Origin: Paraphysomonas bandaiensis
Taxonomy: Eukaryota; Chrysophyceae
Assembly: GCA_965644295.1 (NCBI GenBank)
Contig: CBFFRP010000287.1
Coordinates: 1-64,000, forward strand
Direction of reading: 5' to 3'
Length of the DNA stretch: 64,000 bases
Numbering within the stretch: position 1 is the first letter of the stretch; the number at the start of each line of letters is the position of its first letter. The notes beneath the pieces were generated by a model that worked only from the letters and a program-made list of their open reading frames with translations, was not told the origin of the DNA and ran no database searches. The position numbers and the translations under genes were made by a program. This document shows positions 57,650-64,000 of this stretch, piece after piece.

Positions 57650-60600
57650 ATGAAATTGGGTACTGGTGTAAACACTGTTGTCCAGAGTTGTATGATTATC
57701 CTAAATGTATTACTTCTAATGACAATTGCCACCGCTCTGGAGCCACAGGCATGCTCTGTACATGTTCTTTCATCTCAAGGAGCGAGAGGTAAGCACATGT
57801 GTCGCAGTGGCACTTTTATTAAATATACCACACGATAGGAGGACTTGCCACTGTGCAGTGGATCTGGACCACAATAAGTGGAAATGAATCTACTCAAGTG
57901 TACTTCACATTGCGAGATGTGACTACCAGTCAATATATTGAGTCTATTATAGTGCCGAATTCAGGACTTTACACATTCCTACTTTCCAGTGAACTCGACA
58001 CAGAACACACATATCAGACCTATGTGGAATCTGCAGATGAAGGAGCACGAACAACTATATGTTGGGCTTATGGAAACTTTGATGTAGGACCTAAAGAATG
58101 TGATGGGGGTGTTGTAGACACTATTGCTGGGTCTGAGACGGGTACGGAGTTTGGCACTGTGGATGGTATTGGTCTAGATGCTCGATTTACAACTGTGATT
58201 GCAGTGGATATATCTCCCGATGATAGTTTTGCTTTGGTTGCATCCCTCGGGAACAGAAAAATATACTTTATGGACTTGAATACGTTGTTGGTAGAGGTTG
58301 TCGTATCTGTCCCAACGAATAATTATCCTCGTGGGGTGGCAATATCTTCTGACTTATCTTTTGCTGTCTTTACTGCTGCTAGTGGGTATTCCGGAAAGGT
58401 TTATATTATCACAGACCTTTTCACTTGGGCCTTTTCTGAACTATCAGGGAGCCCTGTGTTTGGAGTTCCCACTGGCATTGCATTAAGTGCTGATAACACG
58501 TATGCGGTAGTATCAGAATACTGGGACGATATTGTGAGCAAGGTGGTAATAGCTACTGGTGTAAAAACGACCATAGCTAGCGTACGTCGACCATGGGGGT
58601 TGGATTTTTCCCCAAGCGGTATATTGTTAGTTGCTCGTCCAACGGTGCCCTCTGTAGTTGTAGTGGACGTGTCATCAGGGAGTGTATCATCTGTTACTGA
58701 TTCGTATAATGGGACACTGAAGCAGCCGATGGGTGTCGCCATATCGGAAGATGAGTCGTACTTCCTGTTTACGGATCAGCTGGATAATAAATTGTTTAAG
58801 GTAGATATAGCCACATGGTCGGTGGTAGAATATGCAGGATCAGGCGTAAGCTCAACTGTGGATGGTGTGGGTAGTGATGCCTCATTCAAGGCTCCACATG
58901 ATGTGGCCATCCGAGGCGCGTTGGATTATTCTCTGGTTGTGGACTATTCGGGATATAATGTGCGTAAGGTATTGTTGCAATGTGAGAGTATTCCCAGCGG
59001 TGCACCTACAATATCTCCCTCATCGTCATTTCCTACTTGTTCTCCGTCGACACCTGCTCCCAGTTTGGCTCCATCGTCTCCTGCAAATGAATGTGATGGG
59101 GGTGTTGTAGACACTATTGCTGGGTCTGAGACGGGTACGGAGTTTGGCACTGTGGATGGTATTGGTCTAGATGCTCGATTTACAACTGTGATTGCAGTGG
59201 ATATATCTCCCGATGATAGTTTTGCTTTGGTTGCATCCCTCGGGAACAGAAAAATATACTTTATGGACTTGAATACGTTGTTGGTAGAGGTTGTCGTATC
59301 TGTCCCAACGAATAATTATCCTCGTGGGGTGGCAATATCTTCTGACTTATCTTTTGCTGTCTTTACTGCTGCTAGTGGGTATTCCGGAAAGGTTTATATT
59401 ATCACAGACCTTTTCACTTGGGCCTTTTCTGAACTATCAGGGAGCCCTGTGTTTGGAGTTCCCACTGGCATTGCATTAAGTGCTGATAACACGTATGCGG
59501 TAGTATCAGAATACTGGGACGATATTGTGAGCAAGGTGGTAATAGCTACTGGTGTAAAAACGACCATAGCTAGCGTACGTCGACCATGGGGGTTGGATTT
59601 TTCCCCAAGCGGTATATTGTTAGTTGCTCGTCCAACGGTGCCCTCTGTAGTTGTAGTGGACGTGTCATCAGGGAGTGTATCATCTGTTACTGATTCGTAT
59701 AATGGGACACTGAAGCAGCCGATGGGTGTCGCCATATCGGAAGATGAGTCGTACTTCCTGTTTACGGATCAGCTGGATAATAAATTGTTTAAGGTAGATA
59801 TAGCCATATGGTCGGTGGTAGAATATGCAGGATCAGGCGTAAGCTCAACTGTGGATGGTGTGGGTAGTGATGCCTCATTCAAGGCTCCACATGATGTGGC
59901 CATCCGAGGCGCGTTGGATTATTCTCTGGTTGTGGACTATTCGGGATATAATGTGCGTAAGGTATTGTTGCAATGTGAGAGTATTCCCAGCGGTGCACCT
60001 ACAATATCTCCCTCATCGTCATTTCCTACTTGTTCTCCGTCGACACCTGCTCCCAGTTTGGCTCCATCGTCTCCTGCAAATGAATGTGATGGGGGTGTTG
60101 TAGACACTATTGCTGGGTCTGAGACGGGTACGGAGTTTGGCACTGTGGATGGTATTGGTCTAGATGCTCGATTTACAACTGTGATTGCAGTGGATATATC
60201 TCCCGATGATAGTTTTGCTTTGGTTGCATCCCTCGGGAACAGAAAAATATACTTTATGGACTTGAATACGTTGTTGGTAGAGGTTGTCGTATCTGTCCCA
60301 ACGAATAATTATCCTCGTGGGGTGGCAATATCTTCTGACTTATCTTTTGCTGTCTTTACTGCTGCTAGTGGGTATTCCGGAAAGGTTTATATTATCACAG
60401 ACCTTTTCACTTGGGCCTTTTCTGAACTATCAGGGAGCCCTGTGTTTGGAGTTCCCACTGGCATTGCATTAAGTGCTGATAACACGTATGCGGTAGTATC
60501 AGAATACTGGGACGATATTGTGAGCAAGGTGGTAATAGCTACTGGTGTAAAAACGACCATAGCTAGTGTACGTCGACCATGGGGGTTGGATTTTTCCCCA

Positions 60601-63456
60601 AGCGGTATATTGTTAGTTGCTCGTCCAACGGTGCCCTCTGTAGTTGTAGTGGACGTGTCATCAGGGAGTGTATCATCTGTTACTGATTCGTATAATGGGA
60701 CACTGAAGCAGCCGATGGGTGTCGCCATATCGGAAGATGAGTCGTACTTCCTGTTTACGGATCAGCTGGATAATACATTGTTTAAGGTAGATATAGCCAC
60801 ATGGTCGGTGGTAGAATATGCAGGATCAGGCGTAAGCTCAACTGTGGATGGTGTGGGTAGTGATGCCTCATTCAAGGCTCCACATGATGTGGCCATCCGA
60901 GGCGCGTTGGATTATTCTCTGGTTGTGGACTATTCGGGATATAATGTGCGTAAGGTATTGTTGCAATGTGAGAGTATTCCCAGCGGTGCACCTACAATAT
61001 CTCCCTCATCGTCATTTCCTACTTGTTCTCCGTCGACACCTGCTCCCAGTTTGGCTCCATCGTCTCCTGCAAATGAATGTGATGGGGGTGTTGTAGACAC
61101 TATTGCTGGGTCTGAGACGGGTACGGAGTTTGGCACTGTGGATGGTATTGGTCTAGATGCTCGATTTACAACTGTGATTGCAGTGGATATATCTCCCGAT
61201 GATAGTTTTGCTTTGGTTGCATCCCTCGGGAACAGAAAAATATACTTTATGGACTTGAATACGTTGTTGGTAGAGGTTGTCGTATCTGTCCCAACGAATA
61301 ATTATCCTCGTGGGGTGGCAATATCTTCTGACTTATCTTTTGCTGTCTTTACTGCTGCTAGTGGGTATTCCGGAAAGGTTTATATTATCACAGACCTTTT
61401 CACTTGGGCCTTTTCTGAACTATCAGGGAGCCCTGTGTTTGGAGTTCCCACTGGCATTGCATTAAGTGCTGATAACACGTATGCGGTAGTATCAGAATAC
61501 TGGGACGATATTGTGAGCAAGGTGGTAATAGCTACTGGTGTAAAAACGACCATAGCTAGTGTACGTCGACCATGGGGGTTGGATTTTTCCCCAAGCGGTA
61601 TATTGTTAGTTGCTCGTCCAACGGTGCCCTCTGTAGTTGTAGTGGACGTGTCATCAGGGAGTGTATCATCTGTTACTGATTCGTATAATGGGACACTGAA
61701 GCAGCCGATGGGTGTCGCCATATCGGAAGATGAGTCGTACTTCCTGTTTACGGATCAGCTGGATAATACATTGTTTAAGGTAGATATAGCCACATGGTCG
61801 GTGGTAGAATATGCAGGATCAGGCGTAAGCTCAACTGTGGATGGTGTGGGTAGTGATGCCTCATTCAAGGCTCCACATGATGTGGCCATCCGAGGCGCGT
61901 TGGATTATTCTCTGGTTGTGGACTATTCGGGATATAATGTGCGTAAGGTATTGTTGCAATGTGAGAGTATTCCCAGCGGTGCACCTACAATATCTCCCTC
62001 ATCGTCATTTCCTACTTGTTACCCTTCTGTATCGGAAACTGTTGTATGCCTTCCAGGCGATCGTGAGTACTGTAATAATCGGGGATTTTGTTCTCCAACC
62101 GGTGAAGAATGTGTTTGTGACGATTTTTTGCATTATTGGCCCTCTGAAAGATGTGCTACATGGCATGATGGTCGTGAGCTTGAGGACGGTTGGTTTTGCT
62201 ACCCGAATACTGTGGATCAGTACTGTAGTTGGATGGGAGTATGTGATTCATCTGGATTGGAGTGCTTATGTTTTGATTATCAGCATCGGTCCACTGTGGA
62301 TCGCTGTTTGACTTGGTTTCCGGCACCTACTCCTTCTCCAGCTGTAGCTTCTACTGAGCCGACTGTTGACATAACTTGTGTTCCAGGAGATCGTAAGTAC
62401 TGTAATAATCGGGGATTTTGCTCTCCAACCGGTGAAGATTGTGTTTGTGACGATTTTTTGCATTATTGGCCCTCTGAAAGATGTGCTACATGGCATGATG
62501 GTCGTGAGCTTGAGGACGGTTGGTTTTGCTACCCGAATACTGTGGATCAGTACTGTAGTTGGATGGGAGTATGTGATTCATCTGGATTGGAGTGTATATG
62601 TCAGGATTCTGAACATAGATCATCTACAGATCGTTGTTCGACGTGGTCCCCTGTGCCAACACCACGTTCCGTAGCTACTCCTCATTCCTGTACACCAGAC
62701 TCACGGTCTGATTGTAATAATCGAGGGAGGTGTCATTCTGATGGAAAATCATGCGTGTGTGATGACCCTTTGCATTACTGGCCCTCGGAAATGTGTTCTA
62801 CCTATCATCATGGATCTCAACTCGAAGAATCCCAGTGTTGTACTCCGAATTCAATCGACTATTACTGTGCATGGATGGGAGTATGTGATTCCACTGGATC
62901 AAAATGTATATGCAATGATCCAGATCACAGAATTGCTTCAGAGCGTTGTCAGTATTATCATGATATTGTACCGTACTCTCCTGCGCCTTCCAGTACCTTT
63001 TCATGTCCAGAACTTATGTCTATAGGTGAACATGACTCATTTGGAAACAAGCCAAGAAGATTCTTCAACTCTGATAATTCTGTGTATTGGCTCATTTCTC
63101 TTATCGCCGTCATCACAGTACTTGCCGTTGTTGTTGCCTGGGTTCTAGTATCATCCAGGCATGCTAAAAATGTAGAAGGCACTTCTCACCAATTTCCAGA
63201 GCGGAACTCATTTCAAGTTATCTCTCCTTATTACGGCAATACGAATTTGGGAGCTGATAATGTTCCATCAGATGCACGTGCTGAAGTTGAGCTACGATCG
63301 AACTCGTTTGCAAGATTGCGATCCACTATTGGCCGGAAATCTCTACAGCCGTTCAATCGATCTTCAGTGTATGAGGAATTCGAGGATACCCAAGATAATG
63401 ACATTACGGATAAATCTTCTGTTGCCGTAGTGCAAAATGATTATGCCAGAGTGTGA
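57650..63456 (+). CDS. Giant type I membrane protein: four NHL-like repeats, Cys-rich modules, TM
   Basis: Two exons, 57650-57788 and 57839-63456, 1,918 aa. Exon 1 encodes a signal peptide (MIILNVLLLMTIATALE). After ~100 residues come four 331-residue units made of NHL-type strands (GVAISSDLSFAVFT, GIALSADNTYAVV, GVAISEDESYFLFTD, DVAIRGALDYSLVVD), each likely one beta-propeller, joined by Ser/Pro/Ala linkers (SPSTPAPSLAPSSPAN). Three ~105-residue Cys-rich units follow, each with two modules (YCNNRGFCSP...CVCDD and YCSWMGVCDS...CICQD), EGF-like in spacing. A membrane segment (VYWLISLIAVITVLAVVVAWVL) and a ~95-residue tail with YYGNT and SSVYEEFED end the protein. A surface adhesion or receptor role is inferred. 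No kinase domain. Confidence 0.9.
58096..62020 (+). repeat. Four 993-bp in-frame tandem repeats
   Basis: Units at 58096, 59089, 60082 and 61075; the fourth lacks the last linker. Only three variable sites were noticed: gcg/gtg in gctagcgtacg, aaattg/acattg and cacatgg/catatgg. Units 1-2 share one state and 3-4 the other at two sites. Confidence 0.95.
62041..62980 (+). repeat. Three ~330-bp Cys-rich coding repeats
   Basis: Units near 62041, 62371 and 62690 inside the receptor gene. The first two are nearly identical through ctgtaataatcggggattttg and the FCYPNTVDQYCSW block; the third is diverged. Confidence 0.9.
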
Positions 63457-63850
63457 TCGCTGTTTGTGGTTCATGTAATCTGTTTGATGCGACATTTTAT
63501 GGTATAAATGCTAATACATTCGTGTTTTGAAATGGCACTCCTACTTCACATCGATTGCATTCAATGCAGTTGTAAAAATTGTAGTAGATAAATTATTAGT
63601 CTTGTAGGAATATCTTTAAGCAATGATTATTATTATCATGATGTGATAGTTTTCTGCTTAAAGTAATACTTTAGGATTGATTATATTCATGCTTACACTG
63701 CAACCACATTCCAGGACATGTTTTCTACGAAGTACGTCAATATCATAAATCTGCTACGCGACTGTGAAGATTGCCATCAATAGTTCTTCTGCCGTACTCA
63801 TGTAATAATCAGACTTTCATATATAGTTCTTCTAGAATTATACTTTAAGT
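63457..63850. other. 3' flank of the receptor gene, no further gene seen
   Basis: AT-rich, with no coding signal. Confidence 0.5.
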
Positions 63851-63935
63851 ACCGGATAGATTTCTTCGGAAAACTAACGTGAGCCGCAAACACAAAGAAC
63901 GTTCTTCCCAATCATAGCCAAATGCTTGTAATTGC
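63851..63935 (-). repeat. Dispersed ~500-bp repeat fragment (copy F)
   Basis: Reverse complement holds caagcatttggctatga, gaagaacgttctt, tgcggctcacgttagtttt and gaagaaatctatccggtact, the core of copies B and D. Confidence 0.85.
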
Positions 63936-64000
63936 AATTAAATTGCATGAATTTTACGTAACAATTGAAATTTAATTGCTCGCTGGAAGTTTGCAAAGAA

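Noticed and set aside
58298-61721. Regularly spaced 62-113 codon frames on both strands every 993 bp
   Set aside because: Out-of-frame shadows of the four identical repeats in the receptor gene.

Overview
This is a nuclear eukaryotic window, AT-rich, with short spliceosomal introns (about 50-500 nt, GT-AG with one probable GC-AG) and much repeat DNA. Gene content fits a stramenopile (heterokont) alga or relative: a signal-peptide protein with NHL-like propeller repeats joined by Ser/Pro/Ala linkers, a Golgi-type GlcNAc transferase of the GT60 family, phytochelatin synthase, COMT, MORN and ankyrin proteins, and Copia elements with a Ty1-like primer site. The lineage call is inference. No bacterial operons, CRISPR arrays or phage genes are present.

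Layout. 1-7,655 is a satellite array of about 26 units of 274-300 bp with local higher-order duplications. It stops about 150 bp past the last visible exon of a minus-strand glutaminyl-tRNA synthetase gene (7,803-10,377, 11 exons), whose last ~60 residues are not visible. COMT diverges from it (10,762-11,676). 11.7-17 kb is repeat-rich: a lone satellite unit, copies of an unnamed ~500-bp dispersed repeat, a decayed recombinase-like gene and a minisatellite. A GT60 glycosyltransferase follows (16,998-20,274), then a decayed Copia element (20,649-24,950) inserted in a copy of the dispersed repeat. At 25-27.2 kb there is a 75-bp tandem repeat and an 805-bp hAT derivative. Phytochelatin synthase (minus, 27.6-29.2 kb) and a double-cyclophilin membrane protein (plus, 29.7-32.2 kb) form a divergent pair. 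A SET/MYND protein lies at 35.0-36.2 kb, a pseudogene at 37.2-38.1 kb and a secreted protein at 38.4-39.3 kb. A Copia element (39,694-49,565) has a Ty3/Gypsy-type derivative nested in it (42,533-47,585). The right end has two more divergent pairs: a small coiled-coil protein with a secreted ankyrin protein (49.9-54.0 kb), and a RING-MORN protein with a very large membrane receptor-like protein (55.6-63.5 kb).

The genes do not form one pathway. Several products (glycosyltransferase, double cyclophilin, ankyrin protein, receptor, secreted 280-aa protein) carry signal peptides or membrane anchors and would act in the secretory route or at the surface. Four of the five introns-and-exons gene clusters are head-to-head pairs sharing 384-500 bp of upstream DNA. 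The most novel-looking items are the dispersed repeat with hairpins kept between diverged copies, the aberrant Copia integration with the same LTR end at both termini, the four nearly identical 993-bp coding repeats of the receptor gene, and the RING-MORN fusion hidden by an intron. All exon models were read by hand from splice sites, phase and family similarity, without transcript data.
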